This document shows, piece by piece, positions 37,659 to 46,050 of a DNA stretch of 64,000 nucleotides; within the stretch, counting starts at the first letter, position 1; each line of letters opens with the position of its first letter. Position numbers and translations under genes: made by a program. A model generated the notes under the pieces. It was given only the letters and a program-made list of their open reading frames with translations. It did no database searches and had not been told where the DNA came from. Source of the stretch: Pseudomonas asplenii (GTDB lineage Bacteria > Pseudomonadota > Gammaproteobacteria > Pseudomonadales > Pseudomonadaceae). The DNA lies in contig NZ_JSYZ01000004.1 in assembly GCF_001293465.1 (NCBI RefSeq), positions 287,139 to 351,138 of the forward strand. The letters run 5' to 3'.

Positions 37659-38609
37659 ATGAATCCGCAAGCCCTGTCCACCCTCCATGCCCACCTGCTC
37701 GACGCCCTGGCGAACCCGCCCACGGAGACCCGCAGGCTGTTCCATGGCCGTGGCCGTTGCTGGCCGGGGCTGGAGCAACTGACCGTGGACTGGCTGCAGG
37801 GCGTGCTGATGGTCTCGCTGTTCCGCGAGCCGGAGGCCGCACAACTGGACGCGCTCAAAACCATGCTCGGCGAACTGGTCCGCTCGCCGGTCTGGCAGGC
37901 CAGTGGCGCCCATACCCTGTTGCTGCAGCACCGCTACCTGCCGCTGAGCCCGGCCGAATGGCTGCTGGGCGAGCCCATCGACGAGTGGACCCTGACCGAA
38001 GGCGGCCTCAAGTACCGGGTCGACCTCGGCAAGAAGCAGAACAACGGCCTGTTCCTCGACATGCGCTACGGCCGCGACTGGGTCCGCGCCCAGGCCGGTG
38101 GCAAGCGGGTGCTCAACCTGTTCGCCTACACCTGCGGTTTCTCGGTGGCGGCCATCGAGGGTGGCGCCGAGCGCGTGGTCAACCTGGACATGTCCCGCGC
38201 GGCGCTGAGCCGCGGTCGCGACAACCATCGCCTGAACGGCCACGACCTGGGCAAGGTGGCGTTTCTCGGCCATGACCTGTTCAAGTCCTGGGGCAAGGTG
38301 ATCAATGGCGGCCCCTACGACCTGGTGATCATCGACCCGCCGTCGTTCCAGAAAGGCAGCTTCCTGCTGACCAAGGACTACCAGCGGGTACTGCGCCGCC
38401 TGCCGGAACTGCTGGCCGAAGGCGGCATGGTGCTGGCCTGCATGAACGACCCGTCGCTGGGTCCGGACTTCCTCATCGAGGGCGTGACCCGCGAGGCACC
38501 GGGCCTGCGCTTCGAACAACGGCTGGAGAATCCGCCGGAGTTTCCCGACAGCGATGCCGATTGTGGCCTGAAGGCCCTGGTGTTCCGGCTACATCCCGGC
38601 CAGGCCTGA
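37659..38609 (+). CDS. Class I SAM-dependent methyltransferase (RlmI/RlmK-like)
   Basis: A 316-residue Rossmann-fold methyltransferase of the Methyltrans_SAM (PF10672) type. Motif I is VLNLFAYTCGFSVAA (about 150), motif II includes VVNLDMSRAAL, and motif IV is IIDPPSFQKGS. It lacks the N-terminal PUA domain of RlmI and has a short alpha/beta N-terminus instead. Relatives modify cytosine or guanine in 23S rRNA, so an RNA substrate is likely. No clear Shine-Dalgarno precedes the ATG. It stands alone as a + strand gene. Confidence 0.85.
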   Translation: MNPQALSTLHAHLLDALANPPTETRRLFHGRGRCWPGLEQLTVDWLQGVLMVSLFREPEAAQLDALKTMLGELVRSPVWQASGAHTLLLQHRYLPLSPAEWLLGEPIDEWTLTEGGLKYRVDLGKKQNNGLFLDMRYGRDWVRAQAGGKRVLNLFAYTCGFSVAAIEGGAERVVNLDMSRAALSRGRDNHRLNGHDLGKVAFLGHDLFKSWGKVINGGPYDLVIIDPPSFQKGSFLLTKDYQRVLRRLPELLAEGGMVLACMNDPSLGPDFLIEGVTREAPGLRFEQRLENPPEFPDSDADCGLKALVFRLHPGQA

Positions 38610-38731
38610 ACATCCGGGGCGAGCCGGCTGGCCCGTTCGCCCGATACGCCCAGGCGGTTTGCGTCACATGTCGCGAATCGGCAAGCTGTCGACCAACAAG
38701 AAACCTATATTCAACTACCTGACTGACCGAT

Positions 38732-38756
38732 CGTTCCCACGCTCCGCGTGGGAACG
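38732..38756. repeat. REP-type palindrome (GTTCCCACGC family)
   Basis: CGTTCCCACGC (38732-38742), loop TCC, GCGTGGGAACG (38746-38756): a perfect 11-bp stem. The same element recurs at 51514-51544. It lies between the methyltransferase and rarD genes. Confidence 0.88.
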
Positions 38757-38790
38757 CTCATTAATCTATCTGCCCAACCGCGAGGCTGTT

Positions 38791-39675
38791 GTGTCCAGAG
38801 GCATCGTTTTATCGGTATCGGCGTCCTGCCTGTTCGCCGTCATGTATTTCTACACGTCCCTGCTGTCGCCGCTCAACGGCGAGGACATCTTCGGTTGGCG
38901 CATGCTGCTGACCGTGCCCTGCATGACCGTGTTCATGCTGATTTCCGGCGACTGGAAACTGGTGCCGACCCTCTTTGCACGCATCGCCCGGCAGCCGGCG
39001 CTGCTGCTCACGCTGATGGCCTCCTCGGCGCTGCTCGGCGTGCAGTTGTGGATCTTCCTCTGGGCGCCGCTCAACGGCCACAGCCTGAACGTGTCCCTGG
39101 GCTACTTCCTGCTGCCGCTGACCATGGTGCTGACCGGGCGCATCGTCTACGGCGAACGGCTGTCGCGGCTGCAACTGCTCGCCGCCCTGCTCGCCCTTGG
39201 CGGCGTGCTCAACGAGCTGTACCAGGTGGGCCGGGTATCCTGGACCACCCTGGTGGTCGCTGGCGGCTATCCGGTGTACTTCGTGCTGCGCCGGCGCATC
39301 GGCACCGACAACCTCGGTGGCCTGTGGTTCGACATGGCGCTGCTGCTGCCGGTGTCCTGGTGGTTCGTGCACAGCGGGGAGCAGGGCTTCGCCGTGGTCG
39401 ACCAGCGCCCGGCGCTGTATGCGCTGATCCCCGGGCTGGGGCTGATCAGCACCGCGGCGCTGATCTGCTACCTGCTGGCCAGCCGCAAGCTGCCGTTCGG
39501 CCTGTTCGGCCTGCTCGGTTATGTCGAACCGGTGCTGCTGGTGTTCGTCGCCCTGCTGCTGGGCGAAAGCATCGCCCCGGGCGAATGGCTGACCTACATC
39601 CCGATCTGGCTGGCGGTGGCGGTGCTGGTGCTCGAAGGGGTCAAGCGCCTGCTGAGGCAGCGCCGGGCCCAGTAG
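38791..39675 (+). CDS. rarD: EamA family permease RarD
   Basis: A 294-residue protein with about ten hydrophobic helices, matching the RarD branch of the EamA/DMT transporters (SRGIVLS at the N-terminus, FYTSLLSPLNGEDIFGWRML, then LNVSLGYFLLPL and GRIVYGERLS). The true substrate is not settled; homologues are linked to chloramphenicol sensitivity. I place the start at GTG 38791 with GAGG 5 bases upstream. A longer frame from 38659 would translate the REP palindrome (RSFPRSAWER), a known sign of a miscalled start. Confidence 0.85.
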   Translation: MSRGIVLSVSASCLFAVMYFYTSLLSPLNGEDIFGWRMLLTVPCMTVFMLISGDWKLVPTLFARIARQPALLLTLMASSALLGVQLWIFLWAPLNGHSLNVSLGYFLLPLTMVLTGRIVYGERLSRLQLLAALLALGGVLNELYQVGRVSWTTLVVAGGYPVYFVLRRRIGTDNLGGLWFDMALLLPVSWWFVHSGEQGFAVVDQRPALYALIPGLGLISTAALICYLLASRKLPFGLFGLLGYVEPVLLVFVALLLGESIAPGEWLTYIPIWLAVAVLVLEGVKRLLRQRRAQ

Positions 39676-39744
39676 CCCCTGATCGTGTCCACCGGTGGGA
39701 AAGCGCAGGGTCTTGCGGCACGGGCTGTTGCCATTCGGTCCGAG

Positions 39745-39770
39745 AGGCGGCGGATTGATACCCGCCGCCT
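39745..39770. terminator. Hairpin between convergent rarD and rhodanese-lyase genes
   Basis: AGGCGGCGG (39745-39753) and CCGCCGCCT (39762-39770) form a perfect 9-bp stem with an 8-base loop in the 129-base gap between two converging genes. Confidence 0.6.
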
Positions 39771-39804
39771 TCGCCTGGACGACTGCCGCCCCAGCCTGCC
39801 TGGC

Positions 39805-42543
39805 TCAGAGGGCCGCAAAGCCGCGCTGCAGATCCTCGATCAATGACTCCACCGCCTCCAAGCCGATATGCAGGCGAATCACCGGATGGCTCGCCGTCAC
39901 CGGGAACTGCCGATCGCCCAGGTCGGCCAGGGTCACCAGGCTCTCGTAACCGCCCCACGATGCCCCCAGCCCGAACAGTTGCAAGGCATCGATGAACGCC
40001 TCGGCCTGGCGCCTGTCGGCTTCGGCGAACTCGAATGACAACAACCCATTGCTGCCACTGAAGTCGCGCCGCCACAGCGCATGCCCCGGATGCTCCGGCA
40101 ACGCCGGATGGAATACCCGCCGCACCTGCGGCTGCGCCTTGAGCCACTGGGCAATTTCCAGGGCCTGGCGCTGGTGCACCTCCAGCCGCGCCGCCAGGGT
40201 CCGCGCACCGCGCAGCACCAGGTAGGCGTCGTCCGGGCTGACCGTGTTGCCGAAGCTGTCGCTCATGCGCGCCAACGCCGGCCAGGCCGCCTGGGTGGTG
40301 CAAACGCTGCCCATGACCACGTCGCTGTGGCCGGCCAGGTACTTGGTCAGGGCCATGATCGAGATGTCCGCACCGAGCGCCAGCGGCCGGTACTGGTAGG
40401 CCGAGCCCCAGGTGTTGTCCACCGCCACCAGGATGTTGCGCGGCTTGCACAGGGCGACGATCGCCGGCAGGTCGGCCAGTTCGTACAGCAAGGAACCGGG
40501 CACCTCGCAGTAGACCAGCCGCGTGTTGGCCCGCAGCCGCGCGGCGAGGTCCTGGCCATCGGCCGGAAAGTACTCGACCTCGATGCCGAACGGCCCGAGA
40601 AACTCTTTCGCCAGTGTGCGCACCGGCCCGTATACGCCGTCGGTGATCAGCACATGATCGCCCGGCCGCAGGTAGGCCAGCAGGGTCTGCGCCACCGCCG
40701 CCAGGCCGGTGCCGAACAGCCGCGTGCGGTAGCCGCCTTCCAGTTCGCTCACCAGGTCCTCCAGGGCGAAGGCCGTGGGGTTGCCACGGGCGCCGTAGCT
40801 CAGCACCTGTTCATGGTCGCGCCGACGGCGGGCATCACGCATCTGCGCGACGTTGTCGAACAGCACCGTGCTCAGGCGCGTCACCGGCACGTTCACCGCC
40901 CGTGCCCCGCTGCCCGCCGCAGTACGGGCCGCGTGGACCAGGCGGGTGCGCACAGCGCTGGCAGCCGCCGGTTTCAGCGGCTTCAGGCTGGCGATTTCGG
41001 CCGCGGTCATCTGCCCCAGCAGGCCGGTCTCCCAGGCCAGGTACTGGCGCGCCGCGTCCTTGTTGCCCGAGTGGCGGTCGTGGGTGAAGAACAGAAAGTC
41101 GATACAACGCTCATCAGGCAAGGCCGCCGCGTCGCTCACCAGCGGCAGGCCGGCCGCCTGCCAACGGGCGAGGTCGCCCGCCAGCAATCGGGCACCGGCC
41201 TGTTGCGCCGCCGGCAGTTCCAGCAGTGCCAGGCGCGCCACTGCCGGGTCGTCGGCGATCAGCACCAGTGGCCGCCCTTCCCCGGCCAGCTCGGCGGCCA
41301 GCAACGGGCGGATCGACCACTGCGAACCGGCCACATGGTTTTTGCGAAAGCTCATGCTCGGCCGCAGGTCGATCAGCGCCACCCGCCGTTCGGCCCACTC
41401 ACGCACCAGCACCTCGGGCTCGATCCGCGGCAGCTCGGGCAACGACGGCAGCGTCGTCACCGGCAGTTGCAGGCCGCTGTGCAAGCCCTCCGCCAACACC
41501 TGGGCATTGTGGCCCAGTTGTCGCAGCCAACTGGCAACGATCGGCGCCCGCACACCATCGTCGTCGAACAGCACCAGCCGCGCCTGGCGCACGCCGATAT
41601 ACAGGTCGGTGGCCTGGATCAGTTGGCCGCCAGGCGTGTGCTGCGCGCCGGGCAGGCTGCCACGGGAGAATTCCTCGGCACTGCGCACATCGCAGAGAAA
41701 CAGGCTGCCCGCGGCGCTGGCGGCCCAGGCTGCGACCTCGGCGGCGCTGACGCTCGGCACGCCGGCACGCTGCGCCAGATGCCGGGCGGCGGCGCGCTGT
41801 TGCTCGACGCCAGCCGGCGCCTGCTCGTCGCGGTAGCGCCGGGTGCTGCCATGTTCCAGTGGCAGGTCGGCCAGGTACCAGCCCTGGGTGCCGTTTTCCA
41901 GGGCGTAGACCGGGTTCTTCACCCCCAGGTTGATCAGCGTCTGCGCGCCGATGATGCTGCGGGTGCGGCCGGCGCAGTTGACCACCACCGGCGTCGACTC
42001 GTCCGGCACCAGGTCGTGCAGGCGGTAGCCCAGCTCGCCGTTGGGGCAGCAGATGGAACCGGGGATGGTCATCTTGCGGTATTCGTCGAACGGCCGGCCG
42101 TCGAGCAGCACCAGCGGCTTGCCCTCGGCCTGCCAGGCCGCCAGTTCGCCGGCGCTGAGATGGGGCGTATGGCAGGCCTCTTCCACCCGTTCGCCAAAGG
42201 CCTTGGACGGCACGTGGACACCGGCGAACAGTTGCAGGCCGGCAGCCTGCCAGCCATCGGCGCCGCCTTCGAGGCGATGCACCTGGCGGTAGCCGAGGTC
42301 GGCCAGGCGCCGGGCCGCGCGCAACGACAGCTCGCCGCCGTCCTGGTCGTAGATCACCAGGCGCACCGCCGGGTTCGGCGCCAGGCGCCGAGCTTCCAGT
42401 TCCAGGCGGCTATAAGGCAGGTGCACGCCATGGAACAGGTGCGCCTCGCCGTACTGGCCGTGTTCGCGGAGGTCGAACAGGGCGATTTCCCGGCCATCGA
42501 ACAGCCACGTCTGCAACTGTGCCGGGGTAATGGTTGTGCTCAC
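39805..42543 (-). CDS. Fusion of a four-part rhodanese and a cystathionine beta-lyase
   Basis: A single 912-residue frame. Residues 1 to about 530 form successive rhodanese-like units (LFDLREHGQYGEAHLFHG; LLDGRPFDEYRKMTIPGS with VVNCAGRTRS; LCDVRSAEEFSRGSLPGA; LIDLRPSMSFRKNHVAGS). Residues 531-912 form a complete PLP-dependent cystathionine beta-lyase (SYGARGNPTAFALEDL, VDNTWGSAYQY, SIMALTKYLAGHS with the PLP lysine). No stop codon separates them; the lyase part begins at a GTG (40953). The lyase would release a thiol from cystathionine-like substrates and the rhodaneses would pass sulfane sulfur on. GTG 42543 with a GAGG site is the preferred start; ATG 42573 overlaps the GST stop and is an alternative. 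I recall homologues as two adjacent genes. Confidence 0.85.
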   Translation of the reverse strand: MSTTITPAQLQTWLFDGREIALFDLREHGQYGEAHLFHGVHLPYSRLELEARRLAPNPAVRLVIYDQDGGELSLRAARRLADLGYRQVHRLEGGADGWQAAGLQLFAGVHVPSKAFGERVEEACHTPHLSAGELAAWQAEGKPLVLLDGRPFDEYRKMTIPGSICCPNGELGYRLHDLVPDESTPVVVNCAGRTRSIIGAQTLINLGVKNPVYALENGTQGWYLADLPLEHGSTRRYRDEQAPAGVEQQRAAARHLAQRAGVPSVSAAEVAAWAASAAGSLFLCDVRSAEEFSRGSLPGAQHTPGGQLIQATDLYIGVRQARLVLFDDDGVRAPIVASWLRQLGHNAQVLAEGLHSGLQLPVTTLPSLPELPRIEPEVLVREWAERRVALIDLRPSMSFRKNHVAGSQWSIRPLLAAELAGEGRPLVLIADDPAVARLALLELPAAQQAGARLLAGDLARWQAAGLPLVSDAAALPDERCIDFLFFTHDRHSGNKDAARQYLAWETGLLGQMTAAEIASLKPLKPAAASAVRTRLVHAARTAAGSGARAVNVPVTRLSTVLFDNVAQMRDARRRRDHEQVLSYGARGNPTAFALEDLVSELEGGYRTRLFGTGLAAVAQTLLAYLRPGDHVLITDGVYGPVRTLAKEFLGPFGIEVEYFPADGQDLAARLRANTRLVYCEVPGSLLYELADLPAIVALCKPRNILVAVDNTWGSAYQYRPLALGADISIMALTKYLAGHSDVVMGSVCTTQAAWPALARMSDSFGNTVSPDDAYLVLRGARTLAARLEVHQRQALEIAQWLKAQPQVRRVFHPALPEHPGHALWRRDFSGSNGLLSFEFAEADRRQAEAFIDALQLFGLGASWGGYESLVTLADLGDRQFPVTASHPVIRLHIGLEAVESLIEDLQRGFAAL

Positions 42544-42569
42544 GAAAGCCTCGTCTCGGGATAAAGATG

Positions 42570-43226
42570 TCATTCCAGCACCAGCGACCGTTCGGCCGGC
42601 GCCACCTCGCGGCCGCGGACATAGGCCCGCTGCACCGCCGGCCGGGCCTGGATGCGCTCGCGCCAGGCCCGGATCGCCGGGTAGTCGGCCAGGTCGAAGC
42701 CCTGGCGGCGCGGCTGGATCCAGGGAAAGATCGCCATGTCGGCGATGCTGTAGTCGCCGGCCACGTAGTCGCGCCCGTCCAGGCGCCGCTCCAGCACCTC
42801 GTACAGGCGGGTCGCCTCGCCCTGCAGCAGGTCGAGGGCGAACGGAATCGGCTCCGGGGCCTTTTCCCGGAACAACTGCCACTGGCTCAGGTACGGGGTG
42901 ACATGCCCGACCTGCCAGAACAGCCACTCCTGCACGCGCTGGCGCTGGACGCTGCCGGCCGCGGGCAGGAAGCGCCCGGCCTTGTCCGCCAGATACGTCA
43001 GGATAGCCCCGGATTCGAACAGGCTCAGCGGCTCGCTGCCGGTGCTCGGCGTGTGGTCGACGATCGCCGGAATGCGGCCATTGGCGCTGATCTGCCGGAA
43101 TGCCGCGGCGCGCTGCTCTCCAGCGCGGATGTTCACCGGTTGCAGGCGGTGGTCCAGGCCCAGCTCTTCGAGCAGGATGCCGATCTTCAGGCCATTGGCG
43201 GTCGGCCAGTAGTAGAGGTCGATCAT
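42570..43226 (-). CDS. Glutathione S-transferase family protein
   Basis: A 218-residue protein with an N-terminal thioredoxin fold (MIDLYYWPTANGLKIGILLEELG, NGRIPAIVD, SLFESGAILTYLA) and a helical C-terminal domain (YSIADMAIFPW), close to the YfcG/Ure2p-type bacterial GSTs. These often act as disulfide reductases or on glutathione conjugates. Its start overlaps the cysteine-dioxygenase stop by one base. Within this operon it may process thiol or disulfide intermediates. Confidence 0.88.
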   Translation of the reverse strand: MIDLYYWPTANGLKIGILLEELGLDHRLQPVNIRAGEQRAAAFRQISANGRIPAIVDHTPSTGSEPLSLFESGAILTYLADKAGRFLPAAGSVQRQRVQEWLFWQVGHVTPYLSQWQLFREKAPEPIPFALDLLQGEATRLYEVLERRLDGRDYVAGDYSIADMAIFPWIQPRRQGFDLADYPAIRAWRERIQARPAVQRAYVRGREVAPAERSLVLE

Positions 43227-43822
43227 CAGGCGTAGGCCTTGATCGAAGGCGCCATCTGCGACTTGTTGTAGTTGAGGACGGTGCCGTCGTCCTGCACGCC
43301 GTAGCGGCCTTCGAGGGATTCCAGAGGGCGCCCGTAGAGGTGGAAATGCAGGGTCGCCTGTTCGCCGTCGACGCGGATGCTGTGCAGGTCCTCGCCGAGG
43401 AAGGCGATCGAGGTGCCGGGCTGCACCACCACCTCGCGCTCCAGTTCCAGCACCGCGCGGGCCGGGTCGCGGCCATCGTCGCGGCGGGTGTAGACACGGT
43501 TCAGCTCCTGGCCCTCGACGGCGCTGATCACCGCCCAGGTCTCGTGGTTGTGGGCGATGGTGCTCTTGCCCGGCAGCAGCGAGTTCAGGTACAGGGTCGG
43601 GGTTTCGCCGTCGTCGTTGAGGCGGTAGCGGAACGCGGTGTTGCCCTCGCCCGCCACCGGCGCCGGGAAATGATCGAAGTTGAACAGATCGCGGCGCTCG
43701 GCCAGTTCTTCCAGCAGGGCAACGATGGCTTGCAGGGCCGCACGGTCGACGCCGCGCTGGTGGATGGCGCGGATCTTCACCAGGAAGGTTTCGATCACGT
43801 TGGCGCGTTCGGTGGTGCTCAT
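43226..43822 (-). CDS. Cysteine dioxygenase family protein (thiol dioxygenase)
   Basis: A 198-residue cupin with the iron-ligand motif IAHNHETW and downstream LHSIRV and LHFHLYG, the pattern of type I cysteine dioxygenases and related 3-mercaptopropionate dioxygenases. It would oxidise a small thiol to a sulfinate with O2. In this operon it sits with a lyase that liberates thiols and rhodaneses that handle sulfane sulfur, fitting thiol catabolism. The exact thiol substrate cannot be read from the sequence. Confidence 0.82.
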   Translation of the reverse strand: MSTTERANVIETFLVKIRAIHQRGVDRAALQAIVALLEELAERRDLFNFDHFPAPVAGEGNTAFRYRLNDDGETPTLYLNSLLPGKSTIAHNHETWAVISAVEGQELNRVYTRRDDGRDPARAVLELEREVVVQPGTSIAFLGEDLHSIRVDGEQATLHFHLYGRPLESLEGRYGVQDDGTVLNYNKSQMAPSIKAYA

Positions 43823-43843
43823 GGCAGGTTCCTTGTAGGTGCG

Positions 43844-44662
43844 TCAGATGGACAGGCTGAAGGGGCTGATATTGGTCAGGCGGTACGGGTCGGCCTGTAC
43901 CGGACGACGGTTGTCGCCCAGGGCATGCCGGAGGAACTCGCGGGTCCGCTCGCTTTGCGGCTGCTGGAAAATCCGTTGCGCACTGCCGGATTCGACGATC
44001 CGGCCGTTCTCGGTGAAATACACCACGTCGCTGATCTCCTCGGCGAAACGCATTTCGTGGGTCACCAGCACGCAGGTCATGCCTTCCTCGGTCAGCTCGC
44101 GGATCACCGTCAGCACTTCGCCGACGGTTTCCGGGTCGAGGGCCGAGGTCACTTCGTCGAACAGGATCAGTTCCGGGCGCATCGCCAGGGTGCGGGCAAT
44201 CGCCACCCGCTGCTGCTGGCCGCCGGAGAGCTGGCCGGGGTAGGCCTCGGCCTTGTGCTCCATGCGCACCTTGGCCAGCAGTTGCCGGGCCTGCCGCTCG
44301 GCCTCGGCACGGCTGCGGCCGAGCACCTTGCAGGGGGCGATCAGCAGGTTCTCCAGCACCGACAGGTGCGGGAACAGGTTGTACTGCTGGAAGACGAAAC
44401 CGACCCGCTTGCGTAGCTCGATCAGTTCGGCCTCGCGCTGCAGGCGGTGCACCTCGGTGTCACCGACACGGATGCTGCCGCGCTGCGGCTTGAGCAGCCC
44501 GGTGATGCAGCGCAAAATGGTCGATTTGCCCGAGCCGGACGGGCCGATGACCGACACCGCCTGGCCGCGCTGCACGTCCAGGTCGATGCCCTTGAGGACC
44601 GGGTTGGCGCCGAACGACAGGTGCAGGTCGCGCAGGCTGACCAGGGGTTCAGTAGAAGGCAT
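43844..44662 (-). CDS. Amino acid ABC transporter ATP-binding protein
   Basis: A 272-residue polar amino acid transporter ATPase (GlnQ/HisP/TcyN type). Walker A GPSGSGKST, signature LSGGQQQR, Walker B LILFDEVTSALD and the H-loop VTHEM are intact. It overlaps the upstream permease gene by 14 bases. A C-terminal extension of about 25 residues (NRRPVQADPYRL) goes slightly beyond the family core. Confidence 0.93.
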   Translation of the reverse strand: MPSTEPLVSLRDLHLSFGANPVLKGIDLDVQRGQAVSVIGPSGSGKSTILRCITGLLKPQRGSIRVGDTEVHRLQREAELIELRKRVGFVFQQYNLFPHLSVLENLLIAPCKVLGRSRAEAERQARQLLAKVRMEHKAEAYPGQLSGGQQQRVAIARTLAMRPELILFDEVTSALDPETVGEVLTVIRELTEEGMTCVLVTHEMRFAEEISDVVYFTENGRIVESGSAQRIFQQPQSERTREFLRHALGDNRRPVQADPYRLTNISPFSLSI

Positions 44663-45338
44663 AGCGGCGCTCCAGGCGTTGGGTCAGGCGGGAAATCGGG
44701 TAGCAATAGGCGAAGAACAGCGCCAGCACGCTGAAGTAGATCAGCACGGTGAAGCCGGTCCGGTTGACGGTGTTGCTGGCGATCTGCGCGGTGTCGATCA
44801 GGTCGTGCACGCCCACCAGCGAGGCCAGCGCGGTGCCCATGGTGATCACCGCATAGAGGTTCATCCACGGCGGCAGCATGCGCTTGAAGCACTGCGGCAG
44901 GATGATCGAGCGAAACAGCTGGCCGCGGCTGAACGCCAGCGAACGCGCCGCTTCCCACTGGGTCGACGGAATCGAGCCGATGGCACCGCGAAAGATCTCG
45001 GCGACGTTGGCGCTGGCCGGCAACGCCAGGCCGAGGGTGACCTTCACCCAGTCGGGGAATGGCAGGTAGTAGCCGCCGACGTGGATCTCGAACGGGAACA
45101 CGTAGGTGGTGAAGTAGATCAGCACCAGCCACGGCGCGTTGCGAAACAGTTGCACCCACAGCCGCGCCGGCAGGCGCAACAGCCGCAACGGCGACAGGCC
45201 GAGGGCGCCGATCAACAGGCCGAGCAGCGAGCCGAGGGCGATCGCCAGCAGGCTGATCAGGATGTTCTGGCCGAAGCCCGCCGCCAGCGCCGGGCTCCAG
45301 CGCAGCAACGATTCGACCACCGCGGTTTCAATGGCCAT
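44649..45338 (-). CDS. Amino acid ABC transporter permease (second subunit)
   Basis: A 229-residue HisM/GlnP-type permease with about five membrane helices and the EAA loop (EAARSLAFSRGQLFRSIILPQ). Overlaps the preceding permease gene by 11 bases and the ATPase gene by 14, showing translational coupling. It pairs with the permease at 45328 as a heterodimeric channel. Confidence 0.92.
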   Translation of the reverse strand: MAIETAVVESLLRWSPALAAGFGQNILISLLAIALGSLLGLLIGALGLSPLRLLRLPARLWVQLFRNAPWLVLIYFTTYVFPFEIHVGGYYLPFPDWVKVTLGLALPASANVAEIFRGAIGSIPSTQWEAARSLAFSRGQLFRSIILPQCFKRMLPPWMNLYAVITMGTALASLVGVHDLIDTAQIASNTVNRTGFTVLIYFSVLALFFAYCYPISRLTQRLERRYAFY

Positions 45339-46050
45339 AGCCGGGCATCCTCAGGCGCGCTTCCAGGTAGCGGCCGACACAGTTGACGATAAAGCTGAGC
45401 AGGCCGAAGAAGCTGAGGATCAGGATCATCAGTTCCAGCACGTTGTCGCTCTGGGTCCAGATCATGATCGAGGCGTAGGTGATATCGCCGACAGCGATGG
45501 CCGAGGCCACGGCGGTCATCTTCACCAGGTCGATCAGGTTGTTCACCAGCGCCGGCAAGGCGAAGCGCAGGGCCAGCGGCAATTGCACGTTCCACAGCAA
45601 TTGCCGGCGGCTGAAGGCCAGGGAGCTGGCGGCTTCGAGGGTCACCGGCGGCACCGCCTCGATCCCCGCACGCAGCGCCTCGGCATGGAAGGCGCCCTTG
45701 TGCAGGGAGATCACGATCACCACCCAGGCGAACGGCGTCAGCGGGTTGGCCGCGCCCACCGCCTGGGTCAGCAGCATGTTCAGCACCAGGAAGGCGCAGT
45801 ACAGCTGGACCAGGGTCGGCGTGTTGCGCGTGACCTCGACGAAGACCCGCGCCGGACGCGCCAGCCATCGGCTGGCGCTGGTGAGCATGGCGGCCAGGAC
45901 CACCCCGGCCAGCAGGCTGCCGACAAGGGTCAGCCCGCACAGCAGCAAGGTGGTCCAGGCCCCCTCCAGCAGGCTGCCGCGCTGGTAGGCGTCGAGCAGG
46001 AAGCGATAGTTGAGGCCCAGTTGCGCGGCCCATTGCACGAACGTTTCCAT
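45328..46050 (-). CDS. Amino acid ABC transporter permease (first subunit)
   Basis: A 240-residue HisQ/HisM-type permease with hydrophobic helices (GAWTTLLLCGLTLVGSLLAG, PFAWVVIVISL) and the EAA loop (LEAASSLAFSRRQLLWNVQLP). ATG 46050 overlaps the aminotransferase stop as TGATG; a TTG one codon earlier is less likely. Confidence 0.92.
   Translation of the reverse strand: METFVQWAAQLGLNYRFLLDAYQRGSLLEGAWTTLLLCGLTLVGSLLAGVVLAAMLTSASRWLARPARVFVEVTRNTPTLVQLYCAFLVLNMLLTQAVGAANPLTPFAWVVIVISLHKGAFHAEALRAGIEAVPPVTLEAASSLAFSRRQLLWNVQLPLALRFALPALVNNLIDLVKMTAVASAIAVGDITYASIMIWTQSDNVLELMILILSFFGLLSFIVNCVGRYLEARLRMPGYGH

Noticed and set aside
38659..38790. N-terminal extension of RarD
   Set aside because: It translates the REP palindrome and would put an unrelated 44-residue tail before the first membrane helix; GTG 38791 has a ribosome site and begins at the family's usual N-terminus.
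39805..43497. Extended minus-strand frame from 43497 through the rhodanese-lyase fusion
   Set aside because: The upstream part lies in the wrong frame over the GST and cysteine dioxygenase genes, which have intact motifs. The real start is at 42543 (or 42573).
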